Shown here in pieces: positions 1 through 10,668 of a stretch of 64,000 nt of DNA. The notes under the pieces were generated by a model, which saw only the letters and a program-made list of their open reading frames with translations, did no database searches and was not told the origin of the DNA. Source of the stretch: Actinosynnema pretiosum (GTDB lineage Bacteria; Actinomycetota; Actinomycetes; Mycobacteriales; Pseudonocardiaceae); the NCBI RefSeq assembly GCF_024171695.1, contig NZ_JAMTCF010000007.1, forward strand, positions 310,001 to 374,000, read 5' to 3'. The translations under genes were made by a program, and so were the position numbers. Position 1 is the first letter of the stretch, and each line of letters starts with the position of its first letter.

Positions 1-1254
1 CCCGACGCCGCCGACACCACCGGGCGCGCCGACCTGCACACCGCCGTCGACACCGAGGGCCGCACCGGCGACCGGCGCGGCGACTTCGACAGCGTCTACG
101 GCGACTGGTCGGCGCTGAGCGTGCCCAAGGCGGCCCTGCGCCTGCCCGAGGACACCGCCCGCGCCCTGCGCCTGGCCGCCGACGCCCCGCACCGGCTGCT
201 CGACGACACCGACGCCGCCATGGCCCTGCTCACCGCCGACGGGCCCGCGCTGGAGGCCATGACCCGCCTCGCCGACGACCTGCGCGCCGACGCCGTGGGC
301 GACGACGTGACCTACGTGGTCAACCGCAACATCAACTTCTCCAACGTCTGCTACGTCGGCTGCCGCTTCTGCGCCTTCGCCCAGCGCGAGCGCGACGCGG
401 ACGCGTTCCGGCTGTCCACCGACGAGGTCGCCGAGCGCGCCCACGAGGCCTGGCTGGAGGGCGCGACCGAGATCTGCATGCAGGGCGGCATCGACCCGCG
501 ACTGCCGGTGACGTACTACGCCGACGCGGTGCGCGCCATCAAGCGCCGCGTTCCGGGGATGCACGTGCACGCCTTCAGCCCCATGGAGATCGTCAGCGCC
601 GCCGCCAAGGCGGGCGCCAGCGTCCGCGACTGGCTCACCGAGCTGCGCGAGGCGGGCCTGGACACCATCCCCGGCACCGCCGCCGAGATCCTCGACGACG
701 ACGTCCGCTGGGTGCTCACCAAGGGCAAGCTGCCCACCGCGACCTGGCTCGACGTCGTCGGCACCGCGCACGAGCTGGGCATCCGCTCCTCGTCCACGAT
801 GATGTACGGCCACGTCGACCACCCCGGCCACTGGCTCGGCCACTTCCGCGTCCTCGCGGGCCTGCAGGACCGCACCGGCGGCCTCACCGAGTTCGTCGGC
901 CTGCCGTTCGTGCACCGCAACGCCCCCATCTACCTGGCGGGCGTCGCCCGGCCCGGCCCCAGCCGCCGCGACAACCGCGCCGTGCACGCGTTCGCCCGCA
1001 TCGCCCTGCACGGCCGAATCCCGAACATCCAGTGCTCGTGGGTCAAGCTCGGCGACGAGGGCACCGCCGAGGTGCTGCGCGGCGGCGCCAACGACCTGGG
1101 CGGCACGCTCATGGAGGAGACCATCAGCCGCATGGCGGGCTCCGAGCACGGCTCCGCGCGCAGCACCGCCGAGCTCGCCGCCACCGCCGCCCTCGCGGGC
1201 AGGCCCGCCCGCCAGCGCACTACGACGTACGGCCCAGTGGGGGTCGCCGGGTAG
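1..1254 (+). CDS. fbiC: FO synthase, C-terminal (CofH-type) half, 5' truncated by window edge
   Basis: This is the 3' part of a bifunctional 7,8-didemethyl-8-hydroxy-5-deazariboflavin (FO) synthase, the radical-SAM enzyme making the chromophore of cofactor F420. The frame is open from base 1 with no stop, and the sequence before the first GTG (121) reads naturally into it (an SVYGDW-like stretch typical of the linker between halves), so that GTG is an internal Val. A radical-SAM cluster motif C-x3-C-x2-C (codons at 349, 361 and 370) is followed by MQGGIDP and the conserved MMYGHVDHP and [12 protein letters not shown] segments of CofH, which joins tyrosine-derived p-hydroxybenzyl to the pyrimidine. 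The CofG half should lie upstream of the window. Actinobacteria normally carry the fused FbiC, whereas many archaea have separate CofG and CofH. The identification is firm; only the missing N-terminus limits it. Confidence 0.95.
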   Translation, partial: PDAADTTGRADLHTAVDTEGRTGDRRGDFDSVYGDWSALSVPKAALRLPEDTARALRLAADAPHRLLDDTDAAMALLTADGPALEAMTRLADDLRADAVGDDVTYVVNRNINFSNVCYVGCRFCAFAQRERDADAFRLSTDEVAERAHEAWLEGATEICMQGGIDPRLPVTYYADAVRAIKRRVPGMHVHAFSPMEIVSAAAKAGASVRDWLTELREAGLDTIPGTAAEILDDDVRWVLTKGKLPTATWLDVVGTAHELGIRSSSTMMYGHVDHPGHWLGHFRVLAGLQDRTGGLTEFVGLPFVHRNAPIYLAGVARPGPSRRDNRAVHAFARIALHGRIPNIQCSWVKLGDEGTAEVLRGGANDLGGTLMEETISRMAGSEHGSARSTAELAATAALAGRPARQRTTTYGPVGVAG

Positions 1255-1416
1255 ACCCCGGGTGCGAGCGCCTGGTCAGCCGTGGCTAGGGTCTGCGGCT
1301 GGCCGGGGTTTTACCCGAAGGGAACACAGCAGCCCAACAGCTTCTGTAGGTTCACGGCCGTCCGTCAACGAAGTTCGCCCGTAACGGTGACGCGGTGTGG
1401 GTGAGGAGGCACGGCT

Positions 1417-1704
1417 GTGCGCGGTCGTGGTGCAGCAGCAGTGGGTGTGGCGGTCAGCGCGCTGACGGTGCTCGCGGGTCAGGGCACCGCCCTGGCGGCC
1501 GACGCCGTGGTCGCGGCGGGCCCGCTCGACGCCCCCGTCGCGTTCGGCGCGGTGGGGCTGGGTGCGGTGGGCATGGTGCTCGGCGTCATCCGCTTCTTCC
1601 GCAAGCGCGAGGTCCCGGCGCCCGTGCCGGTGCCGGTCCAGGTCCAGCCGACAGCGGTCGAGCCGCTCCCCGGCGACGTGAGGCCCGCTCCCAAGGCGGC
1701 CTGA
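1417..1704 (+). CDS. small exported or membrane-anchored protein, unknown function
   Basis: A 95-residue product starts at GTG 1417, behind a good Shine-Dalgarno (GAGGAGG, about 7 nt upstream). Residues 1-28 look like a signal peptide ending in an Ala-rich AxA-type site (GTALAAD). A second hydrophobic stretch at about 40-59 is followed by a basic cluster (RFFRKRE) and a Pro/Val-rich tail. This suggests a single-span protein with a short basic/proline-rich tail, or a small secreted protein. It ends 21 bp before trpS and lies on the same strand, but trpS seems to have its own promoter. I do not recognise a family. The start is well supported by the ribosome site; the function is unknown. Confidence 0.6.
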   Translation: MRGRGAAAVGVAVSALTVLAGQGTALAADAVVAAGPLDAPVAFGAVGLGAVGMVLGVIRFFRKREVPAPVPVPVQVQPTAVEPLPGDVRPAPKAA

Positions 1705-2745
<1,041 letters not shown>

Positions 2746-2768
2746 CGCCCCCGGCGACGCCCCGCGCA

Positions 2769-2800
2769 CGAGGCCGGTCCCCGCTCGGGGGCCGGCCTCG
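2769..2800 (+). terminator. hairpin terminator after trpS
   Basis: An inverted repeat CGAGGCCGG...CCGGCCTCG with a CCCC/GGGG inner stem lies 24 nt after the trpS stop. It has no run of T, as usual for high-GC actinomycete terminators. Confidence 0.6.
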
Positions 2801-2876
2801 CCGCCGTTCTGCGGCCCCGCCGGAGATCGCGCGCACATCACCTGGATGCCGAGTGGCGGCTGGTCAGAGCGCCGAC

Positions 2877-2882
2877 TAGCTT
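2877..2882 (+). promoter_or_regulatory. candidate -10 element for a leaderless yihY-type gene
   Basis: TAGCTT (fits TANNNT) ends exactly 6 nt before GTG 2889. There is no Shine-Dalgarno between them. No clear -35 was found. Confidence 0.45.
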
Positions 2883-2888
2883 TCGGAC

Positions 2889-3908
2889 GTGGCGGAATCG
2901 AAGCCGGACGCGGCGGAGTCGAAGATCGACCGGTTGCGCGCCCGGTACCCGTGGCTCGACCACGTGGTCAGGGCGGGCGTCCGCTACACCGAGCGGTACG
3001 GCACCCACTACGCCGCCGCCGTCACCTACTTCAGCGTCCTGTCGCTGGTCCCCCTGCTGATGATCGGCTTCGCCGTCGCGGGCATCGTGCTGACCTCCCA
3101 GCCCGCCCTGCTGGACGACCTGCGCGCCGCGATCACCGAGGCGGTGCCCGGCTCGCTCGGCGACACCCTCAACGAGGTCGTCGGGCAGGCCATCGACTCC
3201 AAGGGCACGGTCGGCGTGTTCGGCCTGCTCGGCGCGGCCTACTCCGGGATCGGCTGGATCACGAACCTGCGGGACGCGCTCACCGCCCAGTGGGGCTACC
3301 CGAAGGCCGACCTGCCGATCGTCAAGACCGCCGTGCGGGACCTGTTCGCGCTGATCGGGCTCGGGGTCGCGCTGGTCGTGTCGGTCGGCATCACCGCGCT
3401 CGGCAGCGGCTTCGCGCACCTGGTGCTGCGGGCGGTCGGGCTGGACGGCGTGTGGTGGGCCGAGGCGGTGCTGCGGGCGGGCACGATCGTGCTCGGCCTG
3501 GCCGCGAACTGGCTGGTGTTCCTCTGGGTGCTGGCGAAGCTGCCGCGCAAGCCGGTGTCGTGGCGCAGCGCCATGCGCGGGGCCGCGGTGACCTCGGTCG
3601 GGTTCGAGGTGCTCAAGCAGGGCGGGTCGATCTACCTGGGGATCGTGGGCACCTCGCCGACCGGGCTCGCGTTCGGGCCGCTGCTCGGCGTCCTGGTGTT
3701 CGCGAACCTGCTGGCGCAGTTCATGCTGTTCATGGCCGCGTGGACCGCGACGGCGAAGGAGAACGTGCTGCGCGACCCGCCGCAGCCGCCGCCACCGGCG
3801 GTGATCCGGCCGGTGGTCGAGGTGCGGAAGGCGCCGACGCCCGGCGCGACGGTCGGGCTGCTCGGGGCCGGGGTGCTGATCGGGGCGCTGTTCCGGCGCA
3901 AGCGCTGA
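2889..3908 (+). CDS. YihY/BrkB-family inner membrane protein
   Basis: A 339-residue polytopic membrane protein of the YihY/virulence-factor-BrkB family. The role of this family is still poorly defined (it was once mislabelled RNase BN); members have been linked to transport or envelope functions. About six hydrophobic spans are visible. The first follows the family hallmark ERYGTHYAAAVTYFSVLSLVPL (about 38-60), and the last is near AQFMLFMAAW. The C-terminal cytosolic tail carries a Pro-rich stretch (PPQPPPPAV), then a glycine-rich hydrophobic segment ending in RRKR, which could be a final span with a positive stop. GTG 2889 is chosen because it is preceded by a TAGCTT box 6 nt upstream; an alternative in-frame start is not needed. 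It is transcribed alone between trpS and a convergent gene. Confidence 0.9.
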   Translation: MAESKPDAAESKIDRLRARYPWLDHVVRAGVRYTERYGTHYAAAVTYFSVLSLVPLLMIGFAVAGIVLTSQPALLDDLRAAITEAVPGSLGDTLNEVVGQAIDSKGTVGVFGLLGAAYSGIGWITNLRDALTAQWGYPKADLPIVKTAVRDLFALIGLGVALVVSVGITALGSGFAHLVLRAVGLDGVWWAEAVLRAGTIVLGLAANWLVFLWVLAKLPRKPVSWRSAMRGAAVTSVGFEVLKQGGSIYLGIVGTSPTGLAFGPLLGVLVFANLLAQFMLFMAAWTATAKENVLRDPPQPPPPAVIRPVVEVRKAPTPGATVGLLGAGVLIGALFRRKR

Positions 3909-4060
3909 GCTGGGGCGCCGGACGTGGGGGCCCGAAGGTGGGGAGCCCGGACGTGAGGCGCCGGACGTGAGGCGGGGCGGGCCTGCGGACCGGGCGCGGT
4001 GGGGGTGCCACGCGCGCCCGGTGGGAGGTCGGCGCCGCGAGGACCGGCGCCGGGGTGGGA
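3909..4060. other. convergent intergenic with short direct repeats
   Basis: About 150 bp lie between two convergent genes. The stretch repeats CCGGACGTG(A/G)GG three times within about 55 bp (near 3918, 3948 and 3961), in a G-rich context. No clean terminator stem was seen and no coding signal is convincing. Confidence 0.4.
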
Positions 4061-4408
4061 TCAGCGCCAGAAGACCGCGACGGCGGTCTCCAGCACGACC
4101 AGGCCGCCCAGGGTCGGGGCCAGCCACGTCGCGACCTGCTTCTTGCTGAGGTTCACCGCGACCAGGCCCGCCAGCACCACCAGCAGCGCCAGCTTCACGC
4201 CCATCTTCACGACGTCGTAGTCGCGCCCGGTCAGCGGCGCCAGGCCGATCAGCGCGACGCCGGTGACCAGCTGGAGCCCGCTGCCGTGCAGCCAGCCCTT
4301 GTTCAGCGGCCCGTTCGCGCCGACGCGCCGCTGGATGAAGAACATGGCCACGAGCATTCCCATGCCGAGCAGGTGCAGGAACACCAGCAGCAGGCGGACG
4401 AAGTCCAC
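4061..4408 (-). CDS. conserved small integral membrane protein
   Basis: A 115-residue protein with four predicted transmembrane helices (about 2-22, 44-60, 69-87 and 94-113). The start is GTG 4408 with GGAGG 7 nt upstream. The order of polar and hydrophobic segments (HLLGMGMLVAMFF, LQLVTGVALIGL, MGVKLALLVVLAGLVAV) resembles DUF-type four-helix membrane proteins common in actinobacteria. I cannot name a function. It is the second gene of a likely two-gene unit with the SCO4848-like gene, 28 bp downstream of that gene on the same strand. Confidence 0.75.
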   Translation of the reverse strand: MDFVRLLLVFLHLLGMGMLVAMFFIQRRVGANGPLNKGWLHGSGLQLVTGVALIGLAPLTGRDYDVVKMGVKLALLVVLAGLVAVNLSKKQVATWLAPTLGGLVVLETAVAVFWR

Positions 4409-4436
4409 GGTGGAGCCTCCAGGTGTGGTGGTGGGG

Positions 4437-4664
4437 TTAGCGGCGGCGGGCTGCCAGCAGGCCGCGCGCGCCGAGCACGCCGATGATCGTGCCGAAGACC
4501 AGCGACGCGATGACGAGCACCAGGTGCACGGTGAAGAACGCGGTCGGCCCCGGGTCCCAGGCGCGCTCGTCCTTCCAGATGTTGCGCAGGAAGTTCGGCC
4601 AGATGACCCACGACCAGATCCCGAAGGCCAGCAGGAACGCGGACATGCCTCGGGAGAGCTTCAC
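4437..4664 (-). CDS. SCO4848-family small membrane protein
   Basis: A 75-residue protein (MKLSRGMSAFLLAFGIWSWV at its start) with two membrane helices and an intervening WKDERAW-type loop. It matches the actinobacterial SCO4848 family as I remember it; in Streptomyces coelicolor that gene also sits beside a D-Ala-D-Ala carboxypeptidase (SCO4847), as here. GTG 4664 is chosen because the family begins MKLSR and because GATACT ends exactly 6 nt upstream. The much longer open frame running on through the neighbouring gene is only an antisense shadow. Function unknown; probably linked to the cell envelope by its constant neighbour. Confidence 0.85.
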   Translation of the reverse strand: MKLSRGMSAFLLAFGIWSWVIWPNFLRNIWKDERAWDPGPTAFFTVHLVLVIASLVFGTIIGVLGARGLLAARRR

Positions 4665-4670
4665 CCGTTC

Positions 4671-4676
4671 AGTATC
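4671..4676 (-). promoter_or_regulatory. candidate -10 element, SCO4848-like gene (leaderless)
   Basis: Read on the minus strand this is GATACT, followed by 6 nt and then GTG. It forms a divergent promoter pair with the carboxypeptidase promoter about 40 bp away. Confidence 0.45.
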
Positions 4677-4712
4677 GGACGTGGTGGGTGCGACGCCCGC
4701 AACCGGGGTGGA

Positions 4713-4718
4713 TAGCCT
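4713..4718 (+). promoter_or_regulatory. candidate -10 element, carboxypeptidase gene (leaderless)
   Basis: TAGCCT (TANNNT) ends 6 nt before GTG 4725, with no Shine-Dalgarno in the gap. It pairs back to back with the divergent promoter of the SCO4848-like gene. Confidence 0.45.
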
Positions 4719-4724
4719 GGGCGG

Positions 4725-6815
4725 GTGCGTTACCCCGCGTCCCGAAGGTCCGCAGCAGCCTTCGTGCTGGCTGCGTGCGCGCTGCTCGCCAACGCCGCGC
4801 TCGTCGCGCCGCAGGCGGGCGCGCAGCAGACCACGTGCGAGAACAGGGTGTCGCCGCCCCCGGCGGTGGACACGTCCGAGGACGTCCCCGACGGCGCCCG
4901 CCCACCGGAGCCGCTGGAGGTCCCCTCCCCGCCCATCGGGGGTGACCGGATGGGCGAGTGCGGCGCCGTGCTGCCCGAGGGGACCAGCAGGGCGCCCAGC
5001 GGCATCACGGCCAAGACCTGGCTCGTCGCGGACATGGACAGCGGCGCCGTGCTCGCGGCCAACGACCCGCACGGCAGGCAGCGGCCCGCCTCGGTGATCA
5101 AGGTCCTGCTGGCGATGGTGGCGGCCAAGGAGCTGCCGCTCGACTCGCAGATGACCGCGATCGAGGAGGACACCGAGCAGGAGTGCACCTGCATCGGGCT
5201 CAAGGCGGGCAACACCTACACCGTCGAGCAGCTGCTCCAGTCGCTGGTCATGGCGTCCGGCAACGACGTCGCCAACGCGCTGGCCAGGCGGCTCGGCGGC
5301 CTGCCCAGCGCCATCCGCAAGATGAACGCGCTGGCCACCGAGCTGGGCGCCCGCGACACCAGGGCCATCACCCCGTCCGGGCTCGACGCCCCCGGCACCA
5401 GCACCTCCGCCTACGACGTGGCGCTGATCTTCCGCGCCGCCATGAAGTACCCCGACTTCGCCAGGGCGATCGCCACCCAGCGCATCGAGTTCCCGGCGGA
5501 GGAGGGCGGCACCAAGCCGGTCATCAACGACAACCGGCTGATGACCTCCTACGCGGGCGCGCTCGGCGGCAAGACCGGGTTCACCGACGACGCCCAGCAC
5601 ACGTACGTGGGCGCGGCCGAGCGCGACGGCAGGCGGCTCGTGGCCGTGCTGCTGCGCGCCCAGCAGCAGCCCCTGCGCACCACCGACCAGGCGGCCAGGC
5701 TGCTCGACTACGGCTTCTCGCTGCCCGCGAGCACCAGCGTCGGCAAGCTGGTCGACGGCGCCCCGCAGGCCAAGCGGAAGACCACGGCGGCCAACCCGAC
5801 CCTCACGGCGGGGGCGGGCCAGGCCGTGGCCCAGGTGGACGCCCAGGAGCCGACGTCCACGATGGGCAAGGCCTTCGGCAACGTCGGCGGGCCGCTCACG
5901 GCGCTCGCCGGGCTGGGGGTGCTCGGCGGGCTGGTGATGTACCTGCGGGCGAAGCGGGCACGCGCGGCGCGCGCCAAGCGGGCCGCCGCGGCGGCTGCGG
6001 CGACGGGCGGGACCGGCGGCGGTTCGGCGGGTGCTGGTCCGACCGGCGCGGGCACGTCCCCGGCGGGCGCGGGCGGCGGGGCGGGCGTCACGGGCCCACC
6101 GCCGCCCGGCGAGTTCCCGACCGCCCAGCCCGCCGGAGGCCACGGCGCTGCGGGCCAGTCCCCGACCGGGCAGGCTCCCGGCGGCAGGCCTCCGCAGGCT
6201 CACGGCCCGGCGGGGCAGGCCTTCGCGGGCCAGGGCCCGGCGGGGCAGCCGAGCAGGGCGAGCCGGGAGATCCCGGCGGGCCAGGTCCCGACCGGCCCGT
6301 CCGCGCCGACCCAGCTGGTGCGCACCCAGGGCCCGCAGCCGGCGAAGATCCAGACCGGTCCGACCGCCGCGCCGGGCACGCCCGACCAGGGGACCCCGGC
6401 CGCCCCGCAGGACGCGCCCGCGCAGCCGAGGTCGGAGGCCGTCACCCGCGAGGTGCGGCTGTCGCCGCCGTCGGACGCCACCCGCGAGGTCGAGCTCTCG
6501 CCGCCGTCCGACGCCACGCGCGAGCTGACCCAGTCGCGCCCGGTGCTGCCGAGGTCGGAGCCCGCCACCCGCGAGGTGGAGCAGCTGCCCAAGCCCCCGG
6601 CCGAGCAGCAGCCCCCGAGCGCCCAGCCCCCGGTCGTGCCGCAGCCCCCGGTCGTGCCGCCGGGCGGCCGGACCATGCCGGTGCGGCGCGAGGGCTCCGT
6701 CCAGGTGCCCGGCTGGCCTGCCGAGCAGTTCGACCAGGACGAGCCGCCCCGCCGGGCCACGGCCCCCGAGCCGGGCCGGGAACCGGGCGCCGAGCAGGAC
6801 CCGAAGCAGGACTGA
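4725..6815 (+). CDS. D-alanyl-D-alanine carboxypeptidase (peptidase S11) with long Pro-rich C-terminal tail
   Basis: A 696-residue cell-wall enzyme that should trim the terminal D-Ala from peptidoglycan pentapeptides outside the membrane. A signal peptide covers about residues 1-34. The three penicillin-binding motifs are present: SxxK (PASVIKVL, about 124-127), SGN (MASGNDVANAL, about 178-180) and KTG (GGKTGFTDDA, about 284-286). Two Cys (ECTCIG) could form a disulfide. After the catalytic domain, a transmembrane span near 385-408 (LTALAGLGVLGGLVMYL) is followed by RAKRARAARAKR, so the rest is probably cytoplasmic. That tail of about 280 residues is Gly/Pro/Gln-rich with a repeated block (ATREVELSPPSD, three related copies at about 575-615). 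S11 enzymes are usually about 380-450 residues, so the tail is the unusual part. Confidence 0.92.
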   Translation: MRYPASRRSAAAFVLAACALLANAALVAPQAGAQQTTCENRVSPPPAVDTSEDVPDGARPPEPLEVPSPPIGGDRMGECGAVLPEGTSRAPSGITAKTWLVADMDSGAVLAANDPHGRQRPASVIKVLLAMVAAKELPLDSQMTAIEEDTEQECTCIGLKAGNTYTVEQLLQSLVMASGNDVANALARRLGGLPSAIRKMNALATELGARDTRAITPSGLDAPGTSTSAYDVALIFRAAMKYPDFARAIATQRIEFPAEEGGTKPVINDNRLMTSYAGALGGKTGFTDDAQHTYVGAAERDGRRLVAVLLRAQQQPLRTTDQAARLLDYGFSLPASTSVGKLVDGAPQAKRKTTAANPTLTAGAGQAVAQVDAQEPTSTMGKAFGNVGGPLTALAGLGVLGGLVMYLRAKRARAARAKRAAAAAAATGGTGGGSAGAGPTGAGTSPAGAGGGAGVTGPPPPGEFPTAQPAGGHGAAGQSPTGQAPGGRPPQAHGPAGQAFAGQGPAGQPSRASREIPAGQVPTGPSAPTQLVRTQGPQPAKIQTGPTAAPGTPDQGTPAAPQDAPAQPRSEAVTREVRLSPPSDATREVELSPPSDATRELTQSRPVLPRSEPATREVEQLPKPPAEQQPPSAQPPVVPQPPVVPPGGRTMPVRREGSVQVPGWPAEQFDQDEPPRRATAPEPGREPGAEQDPKQD

Positions 6816-6851
6816 CCGAGCGCGGGCCGCTCCGGCGCGCAGCCGGGGCGG

Positions 6852-6907
6852 CCCCACGACCACGAAGGCCCCGGAGCACCCGCTCCGGGGCCTTCGTGGT
6901 CGTGGGG
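6852..6907 (+). terminator. long perfect hairpin, probable bidirectional terminator
   Basis: Arms of about 26 nt (CCCCACGACCACGAAGGCCC... and its complement) with a 4-nt loop lie 36 nt after the carboxypeptidase stop. Confidence 0.75.
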
Positions 6908-6977
6908 TCCCGGCCCGGCCACCGCCCGCGCTCCCGCACCACCCCCTCAGCGCCCCGCAGCGCCCTGAACGGGCGAA

Positions 6978-7016
6978 GGGGGCGGCCCCGGTCCGAATCG
7001 GACCGGGGCCGCCCCC
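6978..7016 (-). terminator. hairpin terminator for the sdh operon
   Basis: A 19-nt perfect inverted repeat (GGGGGCGGCCCCGGTCCGA and its complement) begins 34 nt beyond the sdhB stop on the minus strand. Confidence 0.7.
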
Positions 7017-7050
7017 TGGAAGCTCCTCCGGCGCTCGCGCGCCTCGGGCG

Positions 7051-7832
7051 TCACACGCGCTTGAACAGCAGCGCGCGCTTCACCTCCTGGATCGCCTTCG
7101 TCACCTGGATGCCGCGCGGGCAGGCGTCGGTGCAGTTGAAGGTCGTGCGGCAGCGCCACACGCCGTCGATGTCGTTCAGGATGTCCAGCCGCTCCTCCGC
7201 GCCCTCGTCGCGCGAGTCGAAGATGAAGCGGTGGGCGTTCACGATCGCCGCCGGGCCGAAGTACGTGCCCTCGGTCCAGTACACCGGGCACGACGTGGTG
7301 CAGCAGGCGCACAGGATGCACTTGGTCGTGTCGTCGAACCGCTCCCGGTCCGCGATGGACTGGATGCGCTCGCGGGTCGGCTCGTTCCCGTACGTCACCA
7401 GGTACGGCTTGACCGCCTTGAACGCCTCGAAGAACGGCTCCATGTCGACCAGCAGGTCCTTGTGGACCGGCAGGCCCTTGATGGGCTCGATGGTGATCGT
7501 GGTCGGCTTGCCGCCCGACGGCATGAGGTCCTTCAGCAGGACCTTGCACGCCAGGCGGTTCACGCCGTTGATCCGCATCGCGTCCGAGCCGCAGATGCCG
7601 TGCGCGCACGACCGGCGGAACGTGAGCGTCCCGTCGATGTACCACTTGACGTAGTGCAGCAGGTTCAGCACCCGGTCGGACGGGAGCGCGGGGATCTCGA
7701 AGGAGTCCCAGCGCGGCTCGTCGTCGAACTCCGGGTTGAACCGGCGGACCTTCAGCGTGACGGTGATCGCGCCGTCCGGCACCGGGGGCTGGGAGCCGCG
7801 CGAACCCGTGGAAACCTCAGCGGTAGCGGTCA

Positions 7833-7833
<1 letters not shown>
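7051..7833 (-). CDS. sdhB: succinate dehydrogenase iron-sulfur subunit
   Basis: The 260-residue electron-transfer subunit of complex II, on the inner face of the membrane between the flavoprotein and the membrane anchors. The N-terminal ferredoxin-type domain has the [2Fe-2S] motif SCAHGICGSDAM...LAC, with Asp in place of one Cys, as also known in E. coli SdhB. The C-terminal half carries CILCACCTTSCP and CRTTFNCTDACPRG for the [4Fe-4S] and [3Fe-4S] clusters. The ATG overlaps the sdhA stop by one base (TGATG), so translation is coupled. It is the last gene of the operon. Confidence 0.97.
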
Positions 7834-9584
<1,751 letters not shown>

Positions 9585-9606
9585 GTCGGTGTGCTCCCGC
9601 GCCGGG

Positions 9607-10023
9607 TCAGTTGGTGGTGGCGATGCCGGGATCGAACGTGAACACCACGTACGTCCCCGTCACGATGATCAGGACCATCGACACGTAGAGCAGCATCTTC
9701 AGCCAGAAGCGGGTGGCGTCCTTGCGGGCGTAGTCGTTGATGACCGTCCGCAGGCCGTTGCCGCCGTGGATCTGGGCCAGCCACAGCATGGCCAGGTCCC
9801 AGATCTGCCAGAACGGGGAAGCCCAGCGACCGGCGACGAAGCCGAAGTTGATCCGGTGCACGCCGCCGTCGAGGATGTTCATGATGAACAGGTGGCCGAG
9901 CACCAGCACGAGCAGCGCCACGCCGGACAGGCGCATGAACAACCAGCTGTAGAGCTCGAAGTTGCTGCGCCGCGCCGCGGGCCTGCGCGGGGAGCGGGGG
10001 CGGTCGAGAGCCAGTTCGCTCAT
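9607..10023 (-). CDS. sdhD: succinate dehydrogenase hydrophobic membrane anchor
   Basis: A 138-residue membrane anchor with three transmembrane helices (about 28-48, 66-90 and 108-130). The start ATG 10023 lies 2 bp after the sdhC stop; the longer open frame upstream overlaps sdhC and is rejected. The segment WLAQIHGGNGLRTVINDYARK contains the His/Arg/Asp residues expected near the quinone and heme site. With SdhC it anchors the SdhAB head and passes electrons to menaquinone. Confidence 0.93.
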   Translation of the reverse strand: MSELALDRPRSPRRPAARRSNFELYSWLFMRLSGVALLVLVLGHLFIMNILDGGVHRINFGFVAGRWASPFWQIWDLAMLWLAQIHGGNGLRTVINDYARKDATRFWLKMLLYVSMVLIIVTGTYVVFTFDPGIATTN

Positions 10024-10025
10024 GA

Positions 10026-10448
10026 TCAGTGACCCCCGAACATCTCGGTGACCGTGCGGACCATCATGAAGTACGTGCCGGGGATCATGACCGCGACCCA
10101 GATGCCGAGGATGGTCCACAGCATCGCGCGCTGGTGCTTCGGGCCCTTGGCCCAGAAGTCGACCAGCATGACCCGGACGCCGTTGAGGGCGTGGTAGAGG
10201 ACCGCGCCGACCAGGCCGACCTCGAAGAGGTTCACCAGCGGGGTCTTGTAGGTCTCGATGACCGCGTCGTAGTCGTTCGGGGACACCCGGACGAGCGCGG
10301 TGTCCAGAACGTGCACGAACAAGAAGAAGAAGGTCAGAACGCCGGTGATGCGGTGGGCGACCCAGGACCACATGCCCAAGTCGCCTCGGTAGAGCGTTCC
10401 GCCTCCACGGGAGCTGCCCGCCCGCCCGGTTGCGGTGGTGCCGGCCAT
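10026..10448 (-). CDS. sdhC: succinate dehydrogenase cytochrome b556 subunit
   Basis: The 140-residue membrane anchor beginning the operon. The family motif HRITGVLTFFFLFVHVLDTAL marks the first helix, followed by the heme-ligand region VLYHALNGVRVMLVDFW and a third helix. It binds heme b and quinone together with SdhD. The next gene starts only 2 bp after its stop. The 220 bp upstream holds the operon promoter region. Confidence 0.94.
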   Translation of the reverse strand: MAGTTATGRAGSSRGGGTLYRGDLGMWSWVAHRITGVLTFFFLFVHVLDTALVRVSPNDYDAVIETYKTPLVNLFEVGLVGAVLYHALNGVRVMLVDFWAKGPKHQRAMLWTILGIWVAVMIPGTYFMMVRTVTEMFGGH

Positions 10449-10668
10449 TCACGGCCTCCAGCGTCAGTGGTGGATTGGTCCCGTGAGCCGAGGTGGGCGG
10501 GACCTTGACGCACGGGATGCTAGTCGCGCAAGAGGCAAGCGTCCCAATAGTCGGACCTGTCTGTGACTGACGAGACACGGCTTGATGGCTGTCCGTGTTC
10601 CCGTGCACCCCTTCGGCGGGTGACCCTCACCTCAACGAGGAGCGGGTCGTCACGCGGGGGCGAGGGAC
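10449..10668. other. sdh operon upstream region and end of accessory block
   Basis: This 220-bp non-coding gap separates the last accessory gene (ending at 10669) from sdhC; both lie on the minus strand, so the sdh promoter must be here or further upstream. It contains GCGACTAGCAT (minus strand, 10517-10527), a possible -10 region about 70 nt before sdhC. A weak stem CACCC...GGGTG (10606-10622) might end transcription of the accessory operon. There is no immunity-like reading frame. Confidence 0.5.
10517..10527 (-). promoter_or_regulatory. GCGACTAGCAT motif, possible sdh -10 region
   Basis: The minus strand reads GCGACTAGCAT, whose last six bases fit TANNNT. The same 11 bases occur at 15463-15473 ahead of the next minus-strand gene. 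No convincing -35 was found. Confidence 0.3.

Larger units (their letters stand above)
6816..7050. other. convergent intergenic between carboxypeptidase and sdhB
   Basis: This gap contains two very stable hairpins (annotated separately), one for each converging gene. No coding signal is seen. Confidence 0.6.

Noticed and set aside
4437-6863. An 808-codon minus-strand frame covering the carboxypeptidase
   Set aside because: Only its last 75 codons are a real gene (SCO4848 family); the rest is antisense low-complexity sequence.
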